The notes under the pieces: generated by a model | What the model was told of the DNA's origin: nothing | Seen by the model: the letters and a program-made list of their open reading frames with translations, nothing else | Databases searched by the model: none | NCBI GenBank assembly: GCA_905181965.1 | Contig: CAJIZY010000009.1 | Span: forward strand, 62,001 to 126,000 | Direction of reading: 5' to 3' | DNA from: Akkermansiaceae bacterium | GTDB taxonomy: Bacteria > Verrucomicrobiota > Verrucomicrobiia > Verrucomicrobiales > Akkermansiaceae | DNA: 64,000 nucleotides | Shown: positions 35,849 through 44,679 of the stretch, piece by piece | Layout: every line of letters begins with the position of its first letter | Position numbering within the stretch: the first letter of the stretch is position 1 | Position numbers and translations under genes: made by a program

Positions 35849-37117
35849 TTACTCAGCCATCGCCGCTTCAATCTCCTCTACCGTCGTTGGGAAATTGGCA
35901 AACATATCAATATTATCAGCTTCGCCAATCATGACGTCATTCTCGATTCGGATACCCAAATTCTCTTCAGGAATATAGATACCGGGCTCGATCGTAAGAA
36001 CCTGCCCGACTGCGTATGGGGCATTCGCAGGGAATACATCGTGAACATCCAAACCTAAGTGATGGGAAGTCCCATGCATGAAATATTTTTTCACCAATTT
36101 CTTGGACTTATCTTGCTTCTTGGCCTCTTCAGCATCGATCAACCCGAGGTCGATCAACTCTTTTTCCATAATTTCGAGAACCTGCTTCTGATATTCACTT
36201 GGAGTAAGGCCAGGACGAAGAATATCATTCGCACCCAACATCACTCGAAGAACGGCCTCATAAACATCTTTTTGTCGCGGTGAAGAGTTCGCTGTACATT
36301 CATCGGTTCCAGTCGATGAAGGCTCACAGGAACTGGAGTCACCGTAAGAACTCGAACCGCCACTATCACAAATATCATCGTTATCATCATCGAGGTCTTC
36401 TCCGGAATCTTGACAACCATCGGAATCATAATCAGTGGCTGAACTTGGAACAAATTCATGAAGATATTCGGCCTCCAGTTCCCACTCCCCAACTCCGGGC
36501 TTAAGAAATTTAAGAACCCGGCGGAATCCCGCCTCCGTGATATCGATTGCCTTCTGAAGAAATTTGATCTCCTCTGGATCTTTGACCATGCGAAGCTCCT
36601 GCAAAGGCACCGACACCCGCTCATAATTGTGCAATGGGTAAAGCTCCTGACACCTCCTAATAAAGCGACGATTACGAGTTTCTACGATTTGCGAGGCCGC
36701 TACATATTCGTTGGTGTGTAGGTAAATATTCTCGGCTTGTAACGCAAGGCGACGAAAAGCCGGCTCAAACGCATCAGTCCACTGGATATTCTTCATCCCA
36801 GAAGACTCAGTTGCCTGCTCCTTTGTCAATTTATCTCCTTCCCAGATCGCAATTTGTTCAGAAGTCTCTCTAACGAAAAGAATTGCCCGGTCCTCCTCAA
36901 GCGCCGCATCCGGACTTAAAATCAAAACTGTCTCTTCTTGATCAACACCGGTCAAATAGAACAAATCGTTGTTTTGGCGGAAAGTCATCGTCCCATCGGC
37001 ATTGGTTGGAAAGATATCATTGGCATGAATAACAACCAAACTATTCGGCTTTAGATTCTCGAGCAATCGCTCACGATTACGGACAAAAAACTGAGGATCG
37101 ATAGCTTCGTAGCGCAT
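35849..37117 (-). CDS. pepP: Aminopeptidase P (Xaa-Pro aminopeptidase) with metal-binding core replaced
   Basis: Aminopeptidase P removes N-terminal residues that precede proline, using two metal ions. The N-terminal domain is normal (RYEAIDPQFFVRNRERLLEN, FRQNNDLFYLTGVDQEETVL). The catalytic pita-bread domain begins normally (EEIKFLQKAIDITEAGFRRV, EWELEAEYLHEFV) and ends normally (RQKDVYEAVLRVM, FMHGTSHHLGLDVHDV, LTIEPGIYIPEE, RIENDVMIG). Between them, at 36281-36448, 56 residues of acidic Ser/Asp/Cys-rich sequence (TDYDSDGCQDSGEDLDDDND) replace the block of about 63 residues that normally holds the two aspartate metal ligands and the HY substrate residues. The His and two Glu ligands remain. 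The gene stays open, but the product should be inactive. The frame starts at 37153, and ATG 37117 is preferred. See findings. Confidence 0.85.
   Translation of the reverse strand: MRYEAIDPQFFVRNRERLLENLKPNSLVVIHANDIFPTNADGTMTFRQNNDLFYLTGVDQEETVLILSPDAALEEDRAILFVRETSEQIAIWEGDKLTKEQATESSGMKNIQWTDAFEPAFRRLALQAENIYLHTNEYVAASQIVETRNRRFIRRCQELYPLHNYERVSVPLQELRMVKDPEEIKFLQKAIDITEAGFRRVLKFLKPGVGEWELEAEYLHEFVPSSATDYDSDGCQDSGEDLDDDNDDICDSGGSSSYGDSSSCEPSSTGTDECTANSSPRQKDVYEAVLRVMLGANDILRPGLTPSEYQKQVLEIMEKELIDLGLIDAEEAKKQDKSKKLVKKYFMHGTSHHLGLDVHDVFPANAPYAVGQVLTIEPGIYIPEENLGIRIENDVMIGEADNIDMFANFPTTVEEIEAAMAE
36281..36448 (-). other. Thrombospondin-type-3-like segment replacing the aminopeptidase P metal core
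   Basis: This 168-base in-frame block encodes Asp-, Ser- and Cys-rich sequence with the calcium-binding-like pattern TDYDSDGCQDSGEDLDDDND, then CDSGG and SSTGTDECTANSS. It is typical of TSP3-like repeats in secreted surface proteins, not of a cytosolic peptidase. The flanks resume at PRQKDVYEAV on one side and HEFV on the other. No source copy was found in this window. Confidence 0.8.
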
Positions 37118-37309
37118 ATGTATTAATGCACTCGTTTTAAACCAATCTGGCAAGAGTGGACTACAACTTGCCTAATTCATTTTCTTATCCTTAGTAGGTC
37201 CGTCCGAAAATATAGCTATTTTCATTGAGGGGAGCACTTTCAAATTAAGTGTATCCAATTCCACTTGGCAATTTGGCCTCTCCTTGATCATTCTCCAGTC
37301 TCTTTCCTC

Positions 37310-37555
37310 ATGAAAACCTATAATTCTTGGCTCGCAAAAATCCGTAAGAGGGCAAACGCCAGCGGAGTGCTAACCCAATGGGCCGAACAATTATCTCGCA
37401 AGCAAGGTGGGGATGCAAGGATGTGGAGAGAGCACCTCCGCGAGATTCTAGAAGAAGAGGAAAGGGCTTCCCTTGATCTCATTCTCGACCTGGATCTAAT
37501 TACAGCCCCCGCTCGAAAAGAAAGTGAGGAAGATAAACAGATTCCCCTTTGGTAA
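37310..37555 (+). CDS. Small conserved-looking helical protein, function unknown
   Basis: An 81-residue, highly charged, probably all-helical protein (MKTYNSWLAKIRKRANASGV, then LTQWAEQLSRKQGG, WREHLREILEEEERASLDL). The repeated helical spacing and the 'SLDLILDLDLITA' end resemble short helix-turn-helix-like proteins seen in Verrucomicrobia, but I cannot name a family. The frame is open to a TTG at 37265, while the ATG at 37310 looks right. It is divergent from the aminopeptidase gene with about 190 bases between. There is no signal peptide or membrane segment. Confidence 0.5.
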   Translation: MKTYNSWLAKIRKRANASGVLTQWAEQLSRKQGGDARMWREHLREILEEEERASLDLILDLDLITAPARKESEEDKQIPLW

Positions 37556-37695
37556 AATCGTTTGAAGTTAAATCTTCATCCTTTGAAGATCCCTTTGGAG
37601 TCATGAAAGCATCTCAATAGGAACCTTCTTATTTTTTTACCGCCCTTGTTGAAATCACATAACCAACCCTATTTTCTGATACTCGATTGAAACGC

Positions 37696-37733
37696 AAAAA
37701 AGCGCGATTAAGGCTTGGCCCAATCGCACTTTT
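37696..37733 (-). terminator. Rho-independent terminator after sucD
   Basis: Read on the minus strand, AGTGCGATTGGG pairs (with wobbles) with the CTTAATCGCGCT arm around a short loop and is followed by TTTTTT. It lies 24 bases after the sucD stop and would end the sucC-sucD transcript. Confidence 0.8.
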
Positions 37734-37756
37734 GAAAATTTTAAATTTAGATCACC

Positions 37757-38662
37757 TTACTTACCCCATGCCTCGAGAAGCGCCGATCCCATCTCAGAAG
37801 GAGTCTCGGCTACGACAATGCCAGCATCAGCCATAGCGGCCTTTTTTGCTTCAGCAGTCCCCTGCCCACCTGAAACGATTGCTCCAGCATGGCCCATGCG
37901 GCGTCCCGGTGGCGCAGTCGCACCGGCGATGAATCCAGCGACAGGTTTCTTGCAGTTTTCCTTGATCCAAGCCGCCGCCTCTTCTTCGGCTGAACCACCA
38001 ATTTCACCGATCATGATAATCGCCTCAGTCTCGGGGTCTTCGTTGAAAAGCTTAATAATATCGAGATGGGAAGTCCCATTGATAGGATCCCCTCCGATTC
38101 CGACGCAAGTACTTTGGCCATAGCCAAGTGAAGTCACCTGCCAAACAGCTTCGTAGGTGAGCGTTCCAGAACGAGAAAGAATACCAACGTTTCCTTTTTT
38201 GTGAATGTAACCTGGCGCTATTCCAATACGGCAGCCACCCGTGGAGTCAGGACCAGCTCCAGGAGTCACGACGCCAGGACAATTGGGTCCAATGAGGCGA
38301 GTTTTAGATCCACGCATATATTCCTTTACCCTCATCATATCCATCACAGGAATGCCTTCGGTAATCGCGACAATTAAGTCAACATCAGCATCGACCGCCT
38401 CGAGGATGGCATCAGCTGCAAATGGTGGCGGCACGAAAATCGCCGAAGTAGTTGCTCCAGTTTCTTTCACCGCATCAGAAACGGTATCAAAAACTGGAAC
38501 ACTGTGATCGCCATGATCGAAAGTTTTTCCTCCTTTCCCCGGAGTTACTCCAGCAACAAGCGAGGTCCCATATTCGAGACTCAGTCCGGCATGGCGTCCG
38601 CCAAACCCACCAGTGATTCCTTGCACCAAAACCTTGGTGTCTGCATTAACAAGAATAGACAT
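37757..38662 (-). CDS. sucD: Succinyl-CoA ligase alpha subunit
   Basis: With SucC this enzyme interconverts succinyl-CoA and succinate with substrate-level NTP formation in the citric acid cycle. The 301-residue protein has the CoA-binding Rossmann start ([20 protein letters not shown]), TPGKGG, the [10 protein letters not shown] segment, [29 protein letters not shown], and the phospho-histidine region [20 protein letters not shown], in which the His of MGHAGA is the expected active residue. It follows sucC by 23 bases on the same strand, forming the usual sucCD operon. A strong terminator lies just downstream. Length and sequence look intact. Confidence 0.96.
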   Translation of the reverse strand: MSILVNADTKVLVQGITGGFGGRHAGLSLEYGTSLVAGVTPGKGGKTFDHGDHSVPVFDTVSDAVKETGATTSAIFVPPPFAADAILEAVDADVDLIVAITEGIPVMDMMRVKEYMRGSKTRLIGPNCPGVVTPGAGPDSTGGCRIGIAPGYIHKKGNVGILSRSGTLTYEAVWQVTSLGYGQSTCVGIGGDPINGTSHLDIIKLFNEDPETEAIIMIGEIGGSAEEEAAAWIKENCKKPVAGFIAGATAPPGRRMGHAGAIVSGGQGTAEAKKAAMADAGIVVAETPSEMGSALLEAWGK

Positions 38663-38685
38663 CTTTTTATAGTTCAGTTTGGAAT

Positions 38686-39864
38686 TTAGACAGAAGCGAC
38701 AGCCTTTTTGGCAGCATCTGCGAGATCGTCTGCGCCAGTGATAGCGAGGCCGGAAGCGGAAAGGGTTTCGCGACCAGCAGTCACGTTATTTCCTTCAAGA
38801 CGAACGATAAGAGGCAGCTTAAGTCCTGTCTCCTGAACTGCCGCCACCACGCCCTCGGCAATGACGTTGCAATCCATAATCCCGCCAAAAATATTAATTA
38901 AAATCGCTTCGACCTTGGCGTCAGATTGGATGATATTGAAGGCTCCCACGACTTGCTCTTTTGTCGCACCACCACCGACGTCAAGAAAGTTGGCAGGATC
39001 ACCGCCCGCAAACTTAATAATATCCATAGTTGCCATTGCTAGACCAGCTCCATTAACCATGCAGGCAATGTTTCCATCAAGCCCGATGTAGCTAAGGTCG
39101 AACTCAGAAGCAGCGACTTCGCGAGGGTCCTCTTCTTCAGTATCTCGATAAGCGAGAACCTCAGGGTGACGATAAAGCGCATTGTCATCGAAACCGAACT
39201 TTGCATCGAGGGCGAGAACCTGTCCGTCTTTTGTTTCAACAAGCGGGTTGATTTCGACCATGTCGCAATCAAGGCTAAGGAAAAGCTTATAGAGATTTTT
39301 TAGAAGCTTGCTGAACTCCTTGGCAGCTCCACCCTTCAATCCTAGGGCCGCTGTGAGCTTACGAACTTCATAAGGCTGAAGGCCAGCGAGCGGGTGAACG
39401 AGTTGCTTGATGATTTTTTCAGGCCGATTTTCAGCAACTTCCTCGATATCCATACCACCCTCAGTCGAGGCGACAATTACAGGACGGCTTGTGTCGCGGT
39501 CCATGAGGAGCGAAAGATAATATTCGTGCTCGATCTCAACCGCGTCGGCAACCATTACCTTACGGACAAGTCGTCCTTCGTCGCCAGTCTGCTTGGTCAC
39601 GAGAGTTTCGCCTATCATCTTGCCGGCAATTTCGCCGATCGCGACGGGATCTTTGGTGAGATGGACTCCCCCTTCAAAACCATTTTTGAAGGTGCCTTTT
39701 CCCCGGCCCCCTGCGTGGACCTGAGCCTTGACCACCAAAAGGTCTGAACCGATTTCTTTTGCGATGGCTTCCGCCTCTTCAGCTGTACCTGCCATCTTTC
39801 CCCGGGGACTGGGGACTTCAAAGCGATCAAACAGCTCTTTTGCCTGATATTCGTGGATATTCAT
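38686..39864 (-). CDS. sucC: Succinyl-CoA ligase beta subunit
   Basis: The ATP-grasp beta subunit of succinyl-CoA synthetase. The 392-residue protein starts [20 protein letters not shown] and has the nucleotide-binding [55 protein letters not shown], and the C-terminal flavodoxin-like domain with [13 protein letters not shown] and [16 protein letters not shown]. It is complete and normal in length. A 75-base segment of this gene (39585-39659, coding [20 protein letters not shown] onward) is present a second time, exactly, inside purL at 62233-62307. Because the sequence reads correctly here, sucC is the source and purL the recipient. sucD follows 23 bases downstream. Confidence 0.96.
   Translation of the reverse strand: MNIHEYQAKELFDRFEVPSPRGKMAGTAEEAEAIAKEIGSDLLVVKAQVHAGGRGKGTFKNGFEGGVHLTKDPVAIGEIAGKMIGETLVTKQTGDEGRLVRKVMVADAVEIEHEYYLSLLMDRDTSRPVIVASTEGGMDIEEVAENRPEKIIKQLVHPLAGLQPYEVRKLTAALGLKGGAAKEFSKLLKNLYKLFLSLDCDMVEINPLVETKDGQVLALDAKFGFDDNALYRHPEVLAYRDTEEEDPREVAASEFDLSYIGLDGNIACMVNGAGLAMATMDIIKFAGGDPANFLDVGGGATKEQVVGAFNIIQSDAKVEAILINIFGGIMDCNVIAEGVVAAVQETGLKLPLIVRLEGNNVTAGRETLSASGLAITGADDLADAAKKAVASV
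39585..39659 (-). repeat. 75-bp segment of sucC duplicated exactly in purL
   Basis: Read on the minus strand, these 75 bases are identical, base for base, to 62233-62307 on the plus strand. Here they sit in their native context within the sucC ATP-grasp domain. Identity stops abruptly on both sides. Confidence 0.97.
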
Positions 39865-40321
39865 GCCGGGAAAGGACGGACGCTAGCCATGGAAACACCC
39901 CGTGCAATGCTTAATCGTGGGAATTAGCAATCTTAAGACTCCTTCTGGCACCAAATGACCGCCTCAAGCGATCAAATTAAAGAATGAAAAAAGATCCCTT
40001 AGCATTACAAATCCTCATCTCATCTCCGCAATGCACTCTAATCCCTGAAAATTACGACCTAAGCACCGGAGGCTCAATCATTGGTATTTACAGACTCAAA
40101 CCTCCATCGTGTCAGCAGTTAAAGCTCTTGTTTTTTTATTGGGCTAGCATTGGCTCACTCTAAAATATGGTCATATTCCCAAAGCCCCTTGGATTCCGAA
40201 TCAACCCTTTTAAAATACCGCCCTCCGAAAATCTTACTATTTTCCCGAAAAGCCCCCCTTGCTTCTCACGCGCGAACGGTATATTTGACCTCTCCCGGCA
40301 ATAAAACGCAGGTAAAACTTC
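39865..40321 (+). other. 457-base divergent intergenic region between sucC and secA
   Basis: Promoters for the leftward sucCD operon and the rightward secA gene must lie here. I see AT-rich runs (for example a T7 run near 40130) and no convincing frame, RNA or strong hairpin. The minus strand around 40160-40320 is open but not protein-like. Confidence 0.4.
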
Positions 40322-43300
40322 ATGATCAAGTGGACTCTCCAGAAAATCGTTGGTTCTAAAAACCAGCGGGAACTCAAGCGCATGCAGCCCTTGGTGGCAC
40401 AAATCAATGAACTTGAGGAGGCCTATCAAACGGAATCCGAAGAGCAATTGCTCGCCCGCGTTAAAGATTGGCAAAAGCATCTCCATCGCTACCTCCCACT
40501 TAAGCTCCCCACCAAAAGGCAGCTAGAAACCATGCATGACGAGGCTGTCTCCGAGGCAGCAGCTAGTGTTCAAGAAAGATTCGATGCCCTTCGCGACGAA
40601 TTCCCCAATCTTCCTACCAGAATAAGGACTCGTGAAGAAATCGATGATGCGAAGACCGCTTTCAACGAAATCGATGAACAATTCCCGGCTCTTCGTGACA
40701 ACTACCTCGATAAGATCCTTCCTGAGGCTTACGCCACTGTAAAAAACGGTGCTCGTCGTCTCTGCGGAACTGAGATTGAAGTGGTCGATAGTATGCTCCC
40801 TTGGGACATGGTTCATTTTGATGTCCAACTCGTCGGAGGCATCTCGCTTCATCAAGGAAAGATTGCTGAAATGAAAACGGGGGAAGGTAAGACATTGGTT
40901 GGAACCCTTCCCGTTTTCCTAAACGCCCTCACCGGACTTGGAGTCCACCTTGTAACCGTCAACGATTACCTTGCTCGCCGTGATTCTGAGTGGATGGGTG
41001 CTCTCTTCAAATACCTCGGTCTAACCGTTGGGTGTATTCAAAATCAACAGTTTCCCGGCATCCGCCGTGAACAATATTATTGCGACATCACTTATGGAAC
41101 GAATGCCGAATTTGGATTCGATTATCTTCGAGACAACGGCATGGCGGGCTCGACCGATGATCAAGTTCAGCGCGATCACTACTTCGCAATTGTTGATGAG
41201 GTCGACTCAATTCTAATCGATGAAGCCCGAACTCCTCTCATCATCTCCGGCCCCGCTGTTATTTCCAACACTGAGGAATATAAACGCTACCGCAGCGTGA
41301 TCGAGCAGTTGGTAAAAAAGCAAAACCATCTTTGCAACGAGCTTGCCACCGAGGCCAATAAAGCAATTGAGGAAGGCGACGATGAGGTCGCTGGACGCGC
41401 ACTCTTCAAGCTGAAGCTCGGTCAACCACGCAACCGCCAGTTCATGCGCTGCATGGAAGATCCAGACACGCGCCGCCTCATTGAAAAGACTGAACTTTCA
41501 TTCTATCAGGACGCCCAAAAGAAAGAGCTATTCGCGATCAAAGAGGAGCTTTACTTTACGATCGATGAGAAAGGACACGACGCCGACCTCATGGAGATGG
41601 GTCGTGAGTTCCTTTCACCTGAAGATCCCGAAGCTTTCGTCATACCTGACCTTGCCTCTGACTTCGCCAATGTCGATGCCAACCCCGATTTGGACGATGA
41701 ACAACGCCTCGCCGAAAAGGACAGAATCCAGACCAAAATGGATGCTCAGGGCACACGAGTTCACGCCATTTCGCAACTCCTGAAAGCTTATTGTTTATAT
41801 GAGAAAGACAACGAGTATGTTGTCAAGGACAGCAAGGTAGTCATTGTCGACGAAAATACCGGACGCGAAATGACCGGACGCCGTTGGTCTGATGGGCTTC
41901 ACCAAGCGGTCGAAGCAAAAGAAAATGTGGAAATCGAGCGCGAAACCCAAACTTACGCTACAATCACGATTCAGAAAGAAGCTGATGTTGAAGAAACTGC
42001 AACTGAAGAAACTGAAACTGAAGCTGCTGAATTTCAGGATATCTACGGACTCGACGTGCTCCCCATCCCCAATCACAAGCCGAACCAACGGAAGGATCAC
42101 AACGACCAAGTCTTCAAGACCCGTCGTGAAAAATTCAACGCCGTTGTTGCAAAAATCCAACAATGCCATGATTTGGGTCAACCAGTCCTTGTTGGAACCG
42201 CTTCGGTGGAAGCATCCGAAACACTCTCACGAATGCTTCAACGTTCAAAGATTACACATAAAGTTCTCAACGCTAAGTATCACCTTCAGGAAGCCGAAAT
42301 CGTAAAGGCTGCCGGTCAGCTTGGTTCCGTCACCGTCTCAACCAACATGGCTGGGCGGGGAACCGATATTAAACTTGGCCAAGACGTCAAAGAAGCTGGA
42401 GGACTCTTCGTCATGGGCACCGAGCGCCACCAGTCCCGCCGGACTGACCGACAGCTTCGTGGACGTTGTTCACGTCAGGGCGACCCAGGGTCTTCACAAT
42501 TCTTCATCTCTTTTGAAGATGACTTAATGCGCAATTTCGCTGCTGCCGATCGCATCACCGAAATCATGAAAAAATTAGGCATGGAAGATGGTGAAGCTCT
42601 CGAACACAAATGGCTCAACCGGTCAGTTGAAACAGCCCAAAAGCGAGTCGAGCAAATGTATTATCGCCGACGAAAATACGTTCTCGACTTCGATGACGTG
42701 ATGAATCGTCAGCGCGAAGTGGTCTATGGCTATCGTAACGAGGTTCTCAAATCAGAAGATCCGCGAGAACTCATTATGGAGCTTCTTGACCGTATTATCC
42801 CCTCTCAGGTGAGTTACTACATGGAAGAGCGTGATGAGGGTCAACCCGACTTCATGGAACTCCTAAACTGGGTGAATAAAACATTCCCCCTTCACCTCTC
42901 CATCGACGAAGCAAAGTTTGAAACCCGCGATGTCGAAGCGAACTCAAAATTTCTTCTCGAACGAGTTCACACCGCCTATGGACGCAAGGTCGAGATGGAG
43001 GATTCTGAACACCTCGATTCTCTCGAACGCCACATCATGCTCAATGCTATTGATCAAAAATGGCAGGAACATCTTTACGCGATGGACTCACTTCGGGAAG
43101 GCGTTCAGCTTCGAGCGCAAGGTCAAAAAGATCCTCTCGTGGAATATAAAATGGAGGCTTACAAGCTCTTCACCGCGCTCATGGATACGATTGATGAGGG
43201 TGCCGTTCATAATCTCTTTCGCTTCACCACGATCCGTGAAATTGACCCTGTTCTCGCCGATGTGCCTCAACAGATTTCGGGCGGAAATGAAAATAATATG

Positions 43301-43465
43301 GCAGTCTCCGGTTCATCTAGTGTCGTTCCCGAAACCGGAAGCGGCTCCGATGAAAGCGGCTTGAAACTCAACCTTCCGAAGCGCCGCCCCATCGCAAAAG
43401 TCGGACGCAACGAGCCTTGCAGCTGCGGATCAGGCAAGAAATACAAGCAGTGCTGCGCTGCCTGA
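40322..43465 (+). CDS. secA: Preprotein translocase ATPase SecA with motif III segment replaced
   Basis: SecA drives protein export through SecYEG. The 1047-residue protein has Walker A MKTGEGKTLVGTL, Walker B VDEVDSILIDEARTPLIISG, a preprotein cross-linking domain with an insertion (long Glu/Asp-rich helices around residues 400-480), motif V NMAGRGTDIKL, motif VI RQLRGRCSRQGDPGSSQFF, and a C-terminal zinc site (CSCGSGKKYKQCC). It is longer than E. coli SecA (901). One block is abnormal: after ETQTYATITIQ, residues 552-565 read KEADVEETATEETE, where SecA proteins normally carry an NYFR...GMTGTA segment of about 17 residues (motif III). The frame is kept and TEAAEFQDIYGLDVLPIP resumes. A product lacking motif III should not hydrolyse ATP properly. 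A terminator follows at 43504. Confidence 0.93.
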   Translation: MIKWTLQKIVGSKNQRELKRMQPLVAQINELEEAYQTESEEQLLARVKDWQKHLHRYLPLKLPTKRQLETMHDEAVSEAAASVQERFDALRDEFPNLPTRIRTREEIDDAKTAFNEIDEQFPALRDNYLDKILPEAYATVKNGARRLCGTEIEVVDSMLPWDMVHFDVQLVGGISLHQGKIAEMKTGEGKTLVGTLPVFLNALTGLGVHLVTVNDYLARRDSEWMGALFKYLGLTVGCIQNQQFPGIRREQYYCDITYGTNAEFGFDYLRDNGMAGSTDDQVQRDHYFAIVDEVDSILIDEARTPLIISGPAVISNTEEYKRYRSVIEQLVKKQNHLCNELATEANKAIEEGDDEVAGRALFKLKLGQPRNRQFMRCMEDPDTRRLIEKTELSFYQDAQKKELFAIKEELYFTIDEKGHDADLMEMGREFLSPEDPEAFVIPDLASDFANVDANPDLDDEQRLAEKDRIQTKMDAQGTRVHAISQLLKAYCLYEKDNEYVVKDSKVVIVDENTGREMTGRRWSDGLHQAVEAKENVEIERETQTYATITIQKEADVEETATEETETEAAEFQDIYGLDVLPIPNHKPNQRKDHNDQVFKTRREKFNAVVAKIQQCHDLGQPVLVGTASVEASETLSRMLQRSKITHKVLNAKYHLQEAEIVKAAGQLGSVTVSTNMAGRGTDIKLGQDVKEAGGLFVMGTERHQSRRTDRQLRGRCSRQGDPGSSQFFISFEDDLMRNFAAADRITEIMKKLGMEDGEALEHKWLNRSVETAQKRVEQMYYRRRKYVLDFDDVMNRQREVVYGYRNEVLKSEDPRELIMELLDRIIPSQVSYYMEERDEGQPDFMELLNWVNKTFPLHLSIDEAKFETRDVEANSKFLLERVHTAYGRKVEMEDSEHLDSLERHIMLNAIDQKWQEHLYAMDSLREGVQLRAQGQKDPLVEYKMEAYKLFTALMDTIDEGAVHNLFRFTTIREIDPVLADVPQQISGGNENNMAVSGSSSVVPETGSGSDESGLKLNLPKRRPIAKVGRNEPCSCGSGKKYKQCCAA
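41975..42016 (+). other. Glu/Thr-rich segment in place of SecA motif III
   Basis: These 42 bases encode KEADVEETATEETE between QTYATITIQ and TEAAEFQDIY, which are both normal SecA. They take the place of the normally invariant NYFR...KLAGMTGTAE block, with three residues fewer. The GAA/ACT-rich composition looks like an acidic tail from another gene. Confidence 0.85.
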
Positions 43466-43503
43466 TGTTCAACAAGCAGCGCGAATTAAAAACTTTCATT
43501 TAA

Positions 43504-43539
43504 GAGGCGCTTCCGCAGAAATGTTGGAGCGCCTTTTTT
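43504..43539 (+). terminator. Rho-independent terminator after secA
   Basis: AGGCGCTTCC pairs with GGAGCGCCT (one bulged T) around an 11-base loop, followed by TTTTTT. It lies about 40 bases after the secA stop and 11 bases before the next start. Confidence 0.85.
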
Positions 43540-43549
43540 AACGAGTAAA

Positions 43550-44659
43550 ATGAGCAAACCCGAAGACGAACTGAAAGACCTTGAACAGAGGGGACTTCTT
43601 CGCGAGCTGCGCCCAATAAGTAATCCGGATCTTCCAACCGTCGAACTACAAGGCCGCAAACTCATCAACTTTTCATCGAATGATTATCTCGGGCTTTCCC
43701 AACACCCGGCTCTTATTGCAGCCGCCACAAAAGCCTTGCAAGATTATGGCACGGGCAGCACAGCATCTCGACTCATTTGCGGATCTCTTGATATCTACCA
43801 CCAACTTGAAGAAAAAATAGCGACTCTCAAAAAGACCGAAGCAGCGCTCACTTTCGCCAATGGCTTTACCACCGCGATGGGAATAATCCCTGCAATCATA
43901 GGTAAGAGCGACACTGTCATTCTAGACAAACTTGCCCATGCCTGTCTCATCGACGCCGCTAAACTCTCTGGGGCAACCCTTCGTATCTTTCCGCACAACG
44001 ATCTCAATAAGCTAGAAAAACTCCTCACTTCTAGTAGCGGCCGTACTTTAATTGTAACCGAATCCGTATTCTCTATGGATGGCGACCTTTGCCCTCTTTC
44101 CGAAATCGTGAAACTTAAGGAAAAGCACGGCGCCCTCCTCTTTTTGGACGAAGCCCATGCCATCGGAGTACTCGGCCAAACCGGACAAGGACTTGCAGAG
44201 AAGTTGAACCTTCAGGATCAAATTGATTTTCAGATGGGCACCCTCGGGAAATCTCTAGGCTCGGCCGGCGGCTATCTCGCAGCATCAAGGCCATGGATTG
44301 ATCTTTTCATCAATAAAGCCCGTTCCTTAGTCTACTCGACAGCACCACCACCCTCACAAGCCGCTGCAAGCCTTGCAGCTCTCAACCTTTTGAATTCACC
44401 AGAAGGAATTACGAGACGTGATCGCCTTAAGACTTACTCAGACTCTTTTGGCTCCCCTACCCCAATCATTCCCAAGATTATTGGCGAAAACAGATCCGCG
44501 CTTGCGGCCTCGGGTTCTCTCCTTAAAAGCGGTTTTTTAGTTCCAGCGATTCGATACCCCACCATCCCACGAGGAACGGCACGACTTCGAATCACCCTGA
44601 GCGCTGCCCACAGCACAGAAAATCTCAGCGATCTTAAAGAGGCCTTGGCCTTGCTGTGA
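43550..44659 (+). CDS. bioF: 8-amino-7-oxononanoate synthase-like alpha-oxoamine synthase
   Basis: A PLP-dependent enzyme of the AONS/KBL group that condenses an acyl thioester with an amino acid, in biotin synthesis for BioF. The 369-residue protein shows NFSSNDYLGLSQHPALIAAA, YGTGSTASRLICGSLDIYHQ, a PLP-phosphate region, LLFLDEAHAIGVLGQTGQG, and the Schiff-base lysine Lys234 in MGTLGKSLGSAGGYLAAS. The C-terminal domain ends with PTIPRGTARLRITLSAAH, which favours BioF over glycine C-acetyltransferase. No other biotin gene is adjacent. The following fabG overlaps or abuts the stop (GTG at 44656, ATG at 44680), so the pair are likely co-transcribed. An alternative role in making another alpha-oxoamine is possible. 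Confidence 0.85.
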   Translation: MSKPEDELKDLEQRGLLRELRPISNPDLPTVELQGRKLINFSSNDYLGLSQHPALIAAATKALQDYGTGSTASRLICGSLDIYHQLEEKIATLKKTEAALTFANGFTTAMGIIPAIIGKSDTVILDKLAHACLIDAAKLSGATLRIFPHNDLNKLEKLLTSSSGRTLIVTESVFSMDGDLCPLSEIVKLKEKHGALLFLDEAHAIGVLGQTGQGLAEKLNLQDQIDFQMGTLGKSLGSAGGYLAASRPWIDLFINKARSLVYSTAPPPSQAAASLAALNLLNSPEGITRRDRLKTYSDSFGSPTPIIPKIIGENRSALAASGSLLKSGFLVPAIRYPTIPRGTARLRITLSAAHSTENLSDLKEALALL

Positions 44660-44679
44660 AAACACTACAAACTCATCAC

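Noticed and set aside
35849-37117. The acidic segment in aminopeptidase P as a normal family insertion
   Set aside because: It is not an added loop. It takes the place of the catalytic block, whose length it nearly matches, so it cannot be an insertion beside an intact active site.
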